This document shows positions 34,441 through 46,133 of a stretch of 64,000 nt of DNA, piece after piece. Numbering within the stretch: position 1 is the stretch's first letter; each line of letters opens with the position of its first letter. Location: NCBI RefSeq assembly GCF_004193775.1, contig NC_041002.1:4327261-4391260 (forward strand). The letters run 5' to 3'. Under the pieces are notes generated by a model. The model saw only the letters and a list, made by a program, of their open reading frames with translations, did not search any database and was not told the origin of the DNA. A program made the translations under genes and the position numbers. The DNA is from Glycine soja. Its lineage: Eukaryota > Streptophyta > Magnoliopsida > Fabales > Fabaceae.

Positions 34441-36119
34441 GACTCATCATTTTCAAGTGTATGAGAGGTAAAAATAAAAAAAGAGAATTGAGTGCATGTT
34501 TAGTAAATAATTGTTTCTTTCTTTTAATTTTCTAAATAAAATTAAATCAAATATATACTTAATCACCTATTTTTGTTTTAAACCATTTTATTTTTTTGTA
34601 AATTAACGGTTCAAATATACTTTTCTTTTTATGTATAAAACTTTTTAAGTTTTAGTTTTTTAAATTCATAAAAGAAACATATTTTATATTACATTTTATA
34701 AGCATTGATACTGTTTGTAGTGAACATTACACTAGGAAAAAAAAGGATTAAAACTAAATTTGTTTTATTTAAAAGCATGTGAACAAAAATTGTCATTTAT
34801 ATATAATAATTAAACTTGATATTTCCGTTGCAACTATTTTGTCTTCCCAATAACTTGAAGACGATTGCATATGTACCCTGAACTCCCATGAATTGTGTTT
34901 TAATTTTATAAACTAAAGTAACTTGGCTATTTCGAAATGTTACTTTCAGAAGTATTTTGGAAATCGGCAAATTACAAACAGGTCTAAGTTCTAACAAACA
35001 GATATATTAAAATTAATTATAAATTATAAAATTGTAAAAAAATATAAAATTTACAAAAATTGTTATTTTATATATAAAAAAATTCTCCATTAGAAAGTGT
35101 GTTGTTAACATTTATCTTTTATATTAATTATGGATAGATGGGCATCGACTTTAATGGTAAAATTATGAAGTACATTATGGCAAGTATTTTGTACAGTTTC
35201 GTACAATGTAATAATGTAATAATGCAATAAAGACTATACGTAACGAAGAGCTACTTCAAGATTTTCAAACAGCACCGTGCATCATGATGTTATAATAACA
35301 TACCTTAGTTCTGAACGGAAAATGTTTTGTATGCTTTAGTGGCAAGTCACTGTTAAAAAAAACTAGTAAGTCATTCTTCCTACTATTATTATAAAGGTTA
35401 AAATTAAAATATGGGCTAGTGATGGATTAACTTTTAATTTTAACAATTTATATATGTTTGTCACAATTTTATAATAAAATGGTTTTACAAATCTAACAGT
35501 AAAATGAAATTATCATAAAATTTTATATATTCAAAGGTTAAATCTGATGCTTACATGATAAGATCGATTGAGGAATTTTAACAATTCATTGATTCGTAAA
35601 AATATCAAAAGTGACTTATTGATTCGTAAGGATGCCAGATTAAGATAGATTTGATCTGTTGATTGATTCAATAGAATAGAAAGGTTGAGAAAAATGAGAA
35701 AACTTTTAATTCAATAATAATCTTACTCTTTTTAGTACATATGTTTTTTTTTATATAATAAAAAATAAAACTTCTTAAAATCCAAATAAAAGAAAATAAG
35801 AAAATATTATATATTTCTAATATCACTAATTAACTTAATCCTAAATTAATGCTATAAATATGATAAAGATATATATGATATCTTTATTATAAAGGAAAAA
35901 AATAACATATTAATAGTTTTAATAAATCATTACTAATTATGGAATGATACATTTTTTAAAGTGATTTCTTTATTTTGAATTTTATCTTGATCATTTCTTA
36001 ATCCATTCTTGTGTCATACTTTGACATCAAAATCAAAATGTTTATTTTTCAAAGACTAAATTATCATCAATTTATACATTCAAAAATCAAAATTAAAATA
36101 CTTTAACTCTTTAATAAGA
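34441..36119. other. AT-rich gap, no gene recognised
   Basis: No domain-bearing frame. The 34797-34997 minus frame has no recognisable content. Confidence 0.5.
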
Positions 36120-36730
36120 AACTCAAAACAACAAAATACAATTATATTGTATAGGGTGCAACGTAATTGTATTTTTGTTGCTTTTTGAAAGGGTAAAAAA
36201 CAATGAAATTGCGTTGCACATTGTACAACAGGATTATATTTCTGTTGCTTTCTGTAGGGGTGCAAAAAAAAAAAAAATAATAAACAATAAAATCATGATT
36301 TCATTGTACATTCTATTTGTTATTTTTAACTGAAAAATACAACTATGTTTTTGTTGCCCATTTCCCTCTTTTTCTTCCTTTGCACGTTGAGAATAGATCT
36401 GATGATAATGATGAAGATCTGGGTCGATGGGTCTAGATGGATGCAAATCAGAGGTGTTTAGTCATGATGTCGGTGAGAATGCACAACGGCGCGAACGGAG
36501 GTGCAAAGCTAAGGGGTCATGCGGTGTTTCGGTGTTGTAGTGGTTGGGAGCGATGCATGAGATTGTTGGGACAGTGGGCAATGAGCGACGTGCAACATTG
36601 TTGCAGTGGCATTGGGGTCATTGGGTTTAGATTTGCGGCAGAGTTGGTGTGGTGGTGATGCGTTTGATGGTGGCGCGGTGAGGGGGTTATGGTAAGAAGT
36701 TTGAGGGGAAGGGGAAAGAGAAAGGGTGAG
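36120..36730. repeat. Probable repeat: short duplicated words, then a GC-rich non-coding block
   Basis: 36135-36260 contains two related stretches around TTGTATTTTTGTTGCTTT and TTATATTTCTGTTGCTTT with GGGTGCAA-type ends. From about 36420 to 36720 the GC content rises clearly. Overlapping short frames on both strands (36437-36658 +, 36509-36751 -) have no domain. The abrupt change of composition suggests an inserted element, of unknown type. Confidence 0.35.
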
Positions 36731-39700
36731 TGGGCAAAAGAGGGATTTCACAACTCTGATAGGGGTCTATAGTAAAGGGGTTAGGGCCAATAGCAACTCC
36801 CTTGTTCTTACCATTTCATAGCATTTCATTTTCATCCACTATGACAGTTTTCATGGGCTGGGTTGGGCCATGCTTGGATTGGGAATATAAATTCACTGGA
36901 CCTACAACCCAAATAGGAATATAAATTCTGCTTCAGAATAAATACATGGGGAATTGCATATTTACGTAAAAACTAACAAACTTTATAAGAAGATTTGTTA
37001 CTCAGGGGCCATGCTTGAATTTAAATTTATCGAGAGGTTATGAGAATGAAATATCCTACTAGAACCTATCTTTTGAAAAGAAAATACTTCTAGTAGCTGA
37101 AATTCATAACCTTTTTTACTACAATGTGCAGTGTCACGCTGATTTAATGTCAAGGTTTTTATAAGAAAATTTGAGAAAAGGGAGCATGCAACCGTGAAGA
37201 GGATGAATGAATTGTAGGGAAAGAAAGAAGATGGGTAATTTTTTCCACTCACCTAAACAAAGTTGGGCTTGGGAAGATATATATGAATGCAGGTGGTTGG
37301 GGGCTTTGTGTGCGTAAGGAGGTGAAATGATTAAAAGAAATTACCGTAATCTCACAATAGTCAATTTAAAGCTTATTTCATTATTTAAAGTACAAATTAT
37401 TATAAAATCATGTCTTATAATATTAGATAAGTCATAAGAAGGTATATTAAATTTTAAGCATCAATCTTGGCCTCATGAGTTTGATGATAGAAGTCCCTTT
37501 AGCTATTTATTATGTGCCATGTCACTTTGGGATCTTCTTTTCAACATTATTAAGTGTTTAATCCTGAGGTTGAAAGGCAGAAACTAAACAAAAACGAGGG
37601 TAGAATATTGTTTTGTTATCTTTCAAACTTTTTTGTGCAGATCAAAAATCTTTTGAGAAAAGCATTCTAAAAACAAAGCAACAGAAATATTTTTGTAATG
37701 AAAGATTAAGTATTGTCCTATAGACTAAGCTGATGCAAATTAGTTTTATTTAAACCCTTGGTTTTCTAGAGAGAAAAAAAAGGGTTTTCCACAATTAATC
37801 CTACCTTCTGTTAGTACAAACAAATAAAAGAAGAGAACTTCAATCAAAAAGAAAAGAAAAGAAAAGAAAAAAGTATCAACGCATTGTGTTTAACCCGATT
37901 AACCTTGCCTACATCCGATAGACTTTTTAACCAAGATTTTCACTTTGATGAAACAATTTTGCAAAAGATAACCTAACCTGACCACCAAAGTATGTTTTTT
38001 AATAGCCTTTCTACAATCAATTTTAAGTATTTTTTTATTACAAATCCCATTAATCTTCTCGCATCCAAGTGTTTGATAAAATTAATAAATAATAACAATA
38101 CAACTATTGCTAGATCACATGGACTTAATGAACAAAAGACTAATAGTTGGTAACTCTCTTTGCTTTCCTCTTGTTTTATGTTAATCTAATCTTTAGTAGT
38201 AAAAGAACGATTAGTTCTGCCACACGTCTGTTTTTTTCTCTTATTATATTTCTCCGTTTAGTAGATTGATGACTAACAAATAATAATAAGAACAAAATTC
38301 AGATGAGAGAAACAAAAAGATATATATGAATAATAAAAAAAAAATTATTGGTATGTCTCAAAATTCAAATTGCGTGTAGTATTCTATTCAAGTTGTTCCT
38401 TACCATTTAATTTCTCAAATCGATATAAAGAGAAAGGATAATAAAGTTATTTGATTAGAAATATAAATATTTATAATCTTTAAAATATAGTATAAAAGGA
38501 AAAATATTAAAAAAGAAAATAAATAACACTCAAATTTTTTGTTTAAAAAAGGAAAAAATAACAATTTTAACAATGAAGACCGTAAAAAGAAAAAAGTATT
38601 TGTAAAAACAAATAATATTCATATTGAAAGAAAAAATATTTTTGACTTTTTTAATACACTTTTGAATCCGTCACGTAATGAATGATTTTTTCCTTAAGAA
38701 CTATTAAGTATTTTTAAACAAACAACTATGAGAAAGATAAATTTGAAAGATCTTTTTTGGAACTTACCCATCAAATAAACCCCTAATGCAAATGACACCG
38801 CCCTCTATGAAAGCTACTCCAATGATCCCAACAATGAATAAAATAAGTCGAGCTTGAGTGAAGTTAAGTTTAGTATAATTTGGCTCTTTAATATTTAGTT
38901 TAGTTCTTAATTTACTTGACTTACTGAATCCAACATTCAAATTTTTTAAATCCTATATATTTAAAATTTTAATTTATTAGTAAATTTTAGATAAAATAAT
39001 TATTTAATTTTCTTAAAAAGATAAAACTAAATTTATTTTATTAGCTTTGTTGAATCATATGACAAAAATATAATTATAACTAAAGTCAACATTAATGAAA
39101 ACTATTGCACTATGTATATATAACATAATAAAAAATCAATTTATATATATATGTGTGTGAGCCGATTCAGAAATCAAGTTAAATGGTAAGTAATTGAAGT
39201 TGGACTTATTTATTTAATGAGTTTAATTTTTAACTTAAATTTAATTTATCAATTTTAGTTCATAAATTAAATTGAAGGAATTAATTGTGAAATTAAATTT
39301 CAAATTATTTTTAAGTTGGTTGAGTTGATTTTACCTGGGTCATCATGGCTCCATTACAAATCTTCCATCACCTTCCCTGACAATTTTTGGTTTTCCACTT
39401 TCATTTTCACACGCAAAAATGATAGCAATTAATCTTCTTGTTCTTGGTCTCAAGCATTTGTATTACCTGGAACCTTCTCTGTCGTCAACCATATTTATTC
39501 GATTCTAGACTCTATATTACTCTTTTGAATCAACCACGTACGCACTAGAAGGTTTTCGTTTCAATATTTTCTGCTGTCTTAATCTCTAATCATATCCACT
39601 AATTAAGAAAATCACATAATACCACTTGCAAACAAGTTAAGGCCGAACATGATTAACCTTTTGATTAGCCTTTTCATTGTGACGAAAGTATATGCAACAT

Positions 39701-40834
39701 CATTACTCTAATTTTTTAACAACTGAAAAATATGTTAGCCAAATGAGCAGGAAGGATCCAAAAATGTATTAAGGGGAGACAATTTTTTTTTACATAATTA
39801 TTTAAATATTTAACTTCTAATAAATAATAATAAGTTTAACAAAAAAAATTATTATTAATTAGGTATAAAACTAGATATATATAATGATCTACTACTAAAA
39901 AAATCAGCATATATATATTAACTCAAAAATATATTTTTTATACTTTTTTTTATTAATACTTTTTAATGTTAACTTTAATTTTTTCTTGATATATACATAA
40001 AAGATGATAAGGAAGGAGAAGTCAAGGCCGTGGTTTCTACTCCTTGGATTCGTCACTGCAAATGAGCAGTTAACGTGTTATTTGTTCTTAGAGATTTATT
40101 TGCAACGTTAAATTAATAACACGGAGTCCTAAATAAATATGTTATACTATTGATATTTTTATGATAAGATAAAAGTTTAACTAATTAAACATAGAAATAG
40201 ACTAAAAAGAAAATCAAAACAGTCGTCGAATTAAAAAGAAGTTTCAAAATTTTGTGAGAAATCAAGTCAAAGATATTATTTTACAAGCTACAAGTGACCA
40301 AGTCAAACCTTTTATATATATATACTTTATAATGTTAACAGAAATGTAAATATGATTAATTTTTTAATTTTAAAATATATTTTCATGAGTTTTTTTATTT
40401 GTGAACAGGATATTCTTCAAAATATTGAGATCTATTTACGTGTTTGATATCTCTTTAGGTATGTTTTTGTATATGCTGCAGGAATTATGAATGAATTGAA
40501 TTCCTAATCACAGATTGAGCGAACAGGATTATTTGTTAATCATATCACATTATATTAATAATTAATTTTTATTTAATTAGTAGATTAATATAAAACTGAT
40601 TTTATCTTTTAAATTTTTGAAAACCCTGTAAAATATATATCCCATCAACAAGTACGTAACACCATAATAAAAACGTAGAAACTACATCGCAATTTCCACG
40701 GAGATTCAACCCCAATGTTCGTTGTACAATTCACTAATTAATACCAAGGTTTATTTATGCCGCGTCTAAGTATTGTATGACTACATGAGATCATTTTCGT
40801 TATCTAATTAATAAATTAAGGTTTTGCTATTTTT
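36731..40834. other. Gene-poor, AT-rich gap
   Basis: Includes an (AAAAG)n tract at 37846-37873 and short chance frames (36998-37252 -). No gene, RNA or well-bounded element recognised. Confidence 0.5.
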
Positions 40835-41290
40835 ATTTTATTGATCTCTATATTTTAAAATTAAGATATTTGATTTTTAAATTTTAAAAAAATTCACAAT
40901 TTTGATTTTCTATTTCAAAATACAAATATTTGGTTCTCATATTTTAAAAAATTCGTAATTTTGGTCCCATATTTTAAATAATCTACAATTTTGATATTTA
41001 ATTTTTCCTAAATTTTATTTCTTACTTTATAGTTAATTGAATCATTTTTTGATGATATCTTAAATGAATATGTTAGTTTTATGATTCAATTGGATTATAA
41101 GAAAAGAAATAAAAGATAGATAAAATTAAAAATTTGACCAATATTACAAATTTTTAAAAACATAAGGACTAAATGTCTCTCTTTTAAAATGAAAAGACCA
41201 AAATTATAAATTTTTAAAAATAAAAAAATTAAATATCTCAATTTTAAAATGAGATAATCAAAATTACAAATGGAACAAAATAAAAAAATC
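40835..41290. repeat. Foldback element, same family as 20376-20790
   Basis: The left arm has repeated ATATTTTAAAA / ATTTGATTTT / AAAATTCACAATTTTGATTT-like units. The right arm has the inverted form (ACAAATTTTTAAAAACATAA, GACCAAAATTATAAATTTTT, AAAATGAGATAATC). The 65-codon minus frame (41095-41292) is an artefact of these repeats. Confidence 0.6.
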
Positions 41291-43090
41291 ATAATTACAT
41301 TTCATAATTAATGAACTATTGAAATCGTGACCTAGTAATCTAATTAATAAGTTGGTAGTAAAGATCAGTATAAAATTTTCGATAAAAGAAAAATTATATA
41401 AAATTGTTTCAACTGAAAATCATTTTTTCAATGCAGAAGTGAACATATAAACATTTACTTAAAATCATAACTTTTGGGGAGAATTTTGGTACCCAAACAT
41501 GGTGGACACATGAGGTTGTTTTGCAATCTCTAGTGAGCGATGAAATTTGCAAAAAACACTCCAACGATTAATTTAGAAAATGTGTTAGATGAGTAACGAG
41601 ATTTTGATACGTACTTGTAAGCAAGAAATACCTAATATAGTGATAAAGTGATGGGAAAGGTAATTAAATATTTATCACGGGCCCTATGCCGCGTGGCTGG
41701 ACCCAAAATAGCTCCAGAACAGCTGGTATATTTTAACATGATTTTGGATAACTCAGCATGAAATTGAACATGTACAAAATTGAAATGTTATCTTGAAAGA
41801 ATATGTGGATTAGACAAAATGTTGCTAACATATTGATAATCTAGTTTTGCCGATTAGATAGGTGGGAGCATAATCCATAATATGGATGGCATATGGTATG
41901 CTGCAGTTCTCTGTATTTGATTGAAATGCAATGCCATTGATCTAGTGTTGACAGGTACCATTTCCATTTCTATTTGGGTATGGAATGTGAAGCTTTATGT
42001 TTGGGTTTGGTGTGGTGTATTTGTGGTCATGGTGGTGTTTGCATTGTTAATTTGAATTACCAGCCTTCCACTTGTACTTAGCTGGATTTTCTCCCAGCAT
42101 ATTGCAAATTAAAAGCAATTTATATAGTTTTATTTATTTAGTCAATTGGGCATATATTCCGTTTAAATGGAACTTATGTAAAGTACACCTTCAACTTTAT
42201 GCTATTGGGTTTCTGTAAACCTGAATGCATTTAATTTTTGTCTTCATTCCATAGCAGGAAGTTAGTTCGATGAATGTCCCACATAAGAGGCTGATTACAT
42301 AAAATAAGAATGTTTATGTTTCGTATGAACTTGTGTTTGGCCGTTTAAATTTTTTTTAAGGATTGGCAATGAAACTTCTAAATAACTATGGAAAATAACT
42401 TGTGGAAGCAAGTAGTCTGATAATTAAAGAAATTTTTGGCCAATGTGATATGTTTGAAGGACAAGTCAGTGGAGTTTTGGGGCTTGATTCCTTTTGTAAC
42501 TTCGCATGCTAAATTTTAGGATCATTTAATGACCAAATAGCACTATCTTTGATTCACTCTCTAATCAGGTGCTTATGTGTGTATTGATTCCTCTCTCACT
42601 CATTGCAGCAACTCTGATTCGTAAGATAGGGAGTTGATCTGATTCATTAATCTTTTTTTATTGGAATTGGTTAGTTGTTAGTGTACTTCTGGATCAGAAG
42701 AAGGATGATAATGTCACACTTTGCTGTGCTGGTTGCCCTTGTGTCTTTTATTGCTCAACAATGTCAAATGTTTAGTTTTAGGTGTAATTTTAGTTTTAAG
42801 TTCAATTTTGGATTTTTGGGTACTGCATATACTAATACTACCATTCGTTACTTTTTAATTTTCAAATTTTTAGAAAAATTTTGCTTCTATTTATCTATTA
42901 TTTACAAATTTTAAAATTACATTAATTATTCTTTTAACAAATTATATCCTTAATCATATCCTATTATTTAATTAATTTACACATATATTTATTAAGAAAT
43001 GAAAAGAAAATGGGATAAAATAAGAAACCCAACAAAATTTATTGTATTATTTGATTTCTACAAAAACAACCTTAAAATACATGCAGATAA
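41291..43090. other. Gap, no gene recognised
   Basis: 41640-42660 is somewhat less AT-rich and could be transcribed or untranslated sequence, but I find no supportable frame or exon chain. Confidence 0.4.
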
Positions 43091-43161
43091 AAGTGAAATA
43101 CTGTAAGATTTTACAAAAACCAATGAAAATTATAGTCACTTATGTAGGCTATATAAAAAGA
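43091..43161. repeat. Direct repeat, left copy
   Basis: About 70 bp including AGATTTTACAAAAACCAATG and GTCACTTATGTAGGCTATAT. A close copy in the same orientation is at 44627-44697. Confidence 0.75.
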
Positions 43162-43742
43162 AGATTTAATTATTCTATTAGACCTCATACTTTTATCAAA
43201 TTTTTAATTATATTTCTATTTTTTTTAATTGGGTCTTTGAATTTTTTCCCCTCATTTAGGCCCTCTTATCTAATTGTGTTTATGAAAATTAACTATAAAC
43301 ACTTAATTAGAGGTACAAGCAATGTATTAATACTTCTGTCTTGTAAGTATAACTGAATCAATGATGATATATTTTTGTAGAATTTCAATCCTCTGCATGT
43401 TAATTCAATTCAAGTATTTTTTTTTTCACAAGTCTATCATCATTGTTTGGCTATGCAAAAAGTAAAACATAAATATATATAAAAATTATGTTATAAACCA
43501 ATGAATTCTTATATTATACTTATTGATAAATTAAAAATAATATAATGTATAGAATATACTTATATTTATTATGAAATATATTTATTAAAAATGAGTATAT
43601 TTAAAATTAAATATATAAGTATTTATTAAAATATAATAAATATTTATAATATTTATTATTAAATATATTTAATATTTACCTTAAAGACTTATAAAATTAT
43701 ATTTTAATAAATACATTTAATAATAAACAAAATTAATTATAT

Positions 43743-43745
<3 letters not shown>

Positions 43746-43776
<31 letters not shown>
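43746..43776. repeat. (AAT)n microsatellite
   Basis: About ten uninterrupted AAT units. Confidence 0.95.
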
Positions 43777-44626
43777 GTACTTTTTAATTTCCCCTCACTT
43801 TTGTTTACAGCGTAAACACAATGAATTGGAATTTGGGAGATTAAATTACATAATTATAAAATTTAGGAAACTAAAATCACAAAAACTCAAGAACTAAAAT
43901 TGTATAATTATAAAACTTGAGAGGTTAAAATTGCATACGTTCAATCCGGAACCACAAAGGCATGCCATGTTAGTCATCCATAACATTATTATACAAATGC
44001 CACATATGACATGTCATCAATCAATGTTAGGCATTTTGACTGCCAAAGGGACTAGAAATGGCACACTTTTAAGGGACCTAATTGGTGCAATTAGGATATT
44101 TAAGAGAATTGAATAAAATCATATATTTGCAATATTGAGAACACATGACATAATTGAAACATGTGAAATTAAAATCAAACATTTTTGTTATTATGCTTTC
44201 TTCTTTTCGTAGCAGACGAAATATAATAAAATTAACTCTAATAAAACACTGTAATAGTGCATATGTATATTTATGCTTTTCATACAAACTTTATGGTTAC
44301 ATATTTATAAATGTAGGGAAGAATCATAATTTTCACTTTTTACACAAAGATGGAGGAAATAACCGTAATCTTTATTTTATTAATAAATATTAATTGTTAA
44401 TTTTTATTAAAAGGAAAATTTAAACCTATAATATCTCTCTGTTTTTTTTTATCATTATTAAGTCAATCTTATAATTTCTTGCAATTTTTTTTATTTTAAA
44501 TGTAAACATTTTTTTAAATCTTATTTCACTGGTTGATTTTTTATTTTATTTTAAAATATTTTTATTATTAATTATGTGTAAAGATGAAACATTGAATCTA
44601 TGTTGATGCAAAAATTTCTCTATAGG

Positions 44627-44697
44627 AAAAGCGAAATAATTAGATTTTGCAAAAACCAATGAAAATTAAGGTCACTTATGTAGGCTATGTTAAAAGG
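44627..44697. repeat. Direct repeat, right copy
   Basis: Matches 43091-43161 (AGATTTTGCAAAAACCAATG, GTCACTTATGTAGGCTATGT), 1,536 bp downstream. Confidence 0.75.
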
Positions 44698-45234
44698 ACT
44701 GAAAAACATTTTAAAATACTAGTAAGAGGACTCATTCTATATTTTCAATAACTTAAGATTTAAGTCTATATAAGATGATCCCAAACCTGATATAACAGGT
44801 AATTTACAAGTGAACCGGTGCATCCTTCTGCACTCTGTTGTGTAGGCATCAGCACAACACCTCTATTTGCCAAATTAATTGTAAATTTGATTTTTCTATT
44901 TATTTTATAATTTGATTTTTATTCTTTATAATTTAATTCATGAATTTAATTTTATAAACATTTGAGTCATAATTTCAAAATTAAATATTGACTATTATTT
45001 AAGGTGTCACAATTTTATTAAACATTAATTTCATACATTTAATTAACATCAAATTCAGATAAAATTACAATATTTGACCGTCAACATCTATTAAACTTAA
45101 ATAACCAGATTAAAAAAAACGTAAAATTGTAAATTAAAATATAAGGAAATCAAAATTAAATTAAGAGAAAAATAGTAAAATCAAATTTACAATTTTTTCA
45201 TTATATTTTAATGAGTCACCACCTGGATTAGTAG

Positions 45235-45244
45235 TATATAAAAA
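45235..45244 (+). promoter_or_regulatory. TATA box of the first DUF569 gene
   Basis: TATATAAAAA-type element about 90 bp upstream of the ATG at 45332, a normal plant spacing given a leader of 50-60 nt. Confidence 0.6.
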
Positions 45245-45331
45245 CAGTTATGATTTCTTCCTCGCACTTACACCTATATCTATATAGTCATAGTTTTCAG
45301 CTTCATCAGCCCATCGATTAACACGCACAAG

Positions 45332-46133
45332 ATGGAGTTTTTCACGAAAACGAGCGTGGTGAAGCTGAGGAGCCACCTGGACAAGTACCTCGTGGCGGAT
45401 GCCGACGGCGCGCGGGTCCGCCAGAGCCGGAGGAGCTCCGGCAGGGGGACGTGGTGGACGGTGGAGGAAGTGGCGGCGGAAGGAGGGATTAATAATAAGG
45501 TTCGCCTGAGGAGCTGCCACGGGAGGCTCTTAACGGCGACAGAGACGCCGTTTCTGCTAGGCATGACGGGGAAGACGGTGCTGCAAACGGAGTTCGAGGC
45601 CGGCGCGGATTTCAAGCACGAGTGGGAAGTGATACGCGACGGATTTCAGGTTCTTTTAAAAAAATTTATACACAAATGTTACTTTGTTAGTGAAAAGATT
45701 GGAACCACAACTTCTTCTCTCTTCATTCTTTTTTTATCAATAAGTCAATCTTATAACTCCTTTCGATGGGTTTCAGGTGAGGTTGCGGAGCTGGAGCGGG
45801 AAGTTTCTGAGGGCCAACGGAGGGACGCCGCCGTGGCGCAACACCGTGACAGTGGACGAACCGCACAGCTCGGCGACGAGGGATTGGGTTCTGTGGGACG
45901 TGGAGCCTGTGGAGGCCATGGAGGAGCTGGTGGATGAGTTTTTGTGTGAGAACGACGACGTCGTTTCTTCTTTTGCTTCGGATGATGTATTATCGGTGGA
46001 TTCGGAGCCGGCGTCGCCGATGTCGGTTTTCTCGCTCCGGTCGCCGCCGGTTAGACGGAACTCCAAGCTGCTGCTGATGCAGGTATGTATGTTTTCGTGG
46101 ACTGACTTTTGGTTTCTTGCGTTTTTGGGGTGA
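45332..46133 (+). CDS. DUF569 (fascin-like) protein, truncated paralogue
   Basis: Exon 1 (45332-45649, 106 codons) starts MEFFTKTSVVKLRSHLDKYL. Exon 2 (from 45777, after TTTCAG) reads VRLRSWSGKFLRANGGTPPW and WVLWDVE. DUF569 proteins have a beta-trefoil, fascin/actin-cross-linking-like fold; their role in plants is poorly known. After 208 residues there is a donor-like CAG|GTATGT at 46083, the place where the paralogue at 51551 splices to its C-terminal exons. I found no such exon in the next 5 kb. Reading through gives a stop at 46133 and a 224-aa protein. A 127-bp intron (45650-45776) interrupts sequence that is continuous in the paralogue. The exons are strongly GC-rich compared with the flanks. 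A functional short gene or a decaying copy are both possible. Confidence 0.75.

Noticed and set aside
36437..36751. Overlapping frames in the GC-rich block
   Set aside because: GC richness suppresses stop codons; no recognisable protein and no exon structure.
43042..43356. 104-codon + strand frame
   Set aside because: AT-rich, low-complexity translation, no start context or domain; it overlaps the direct repeat.
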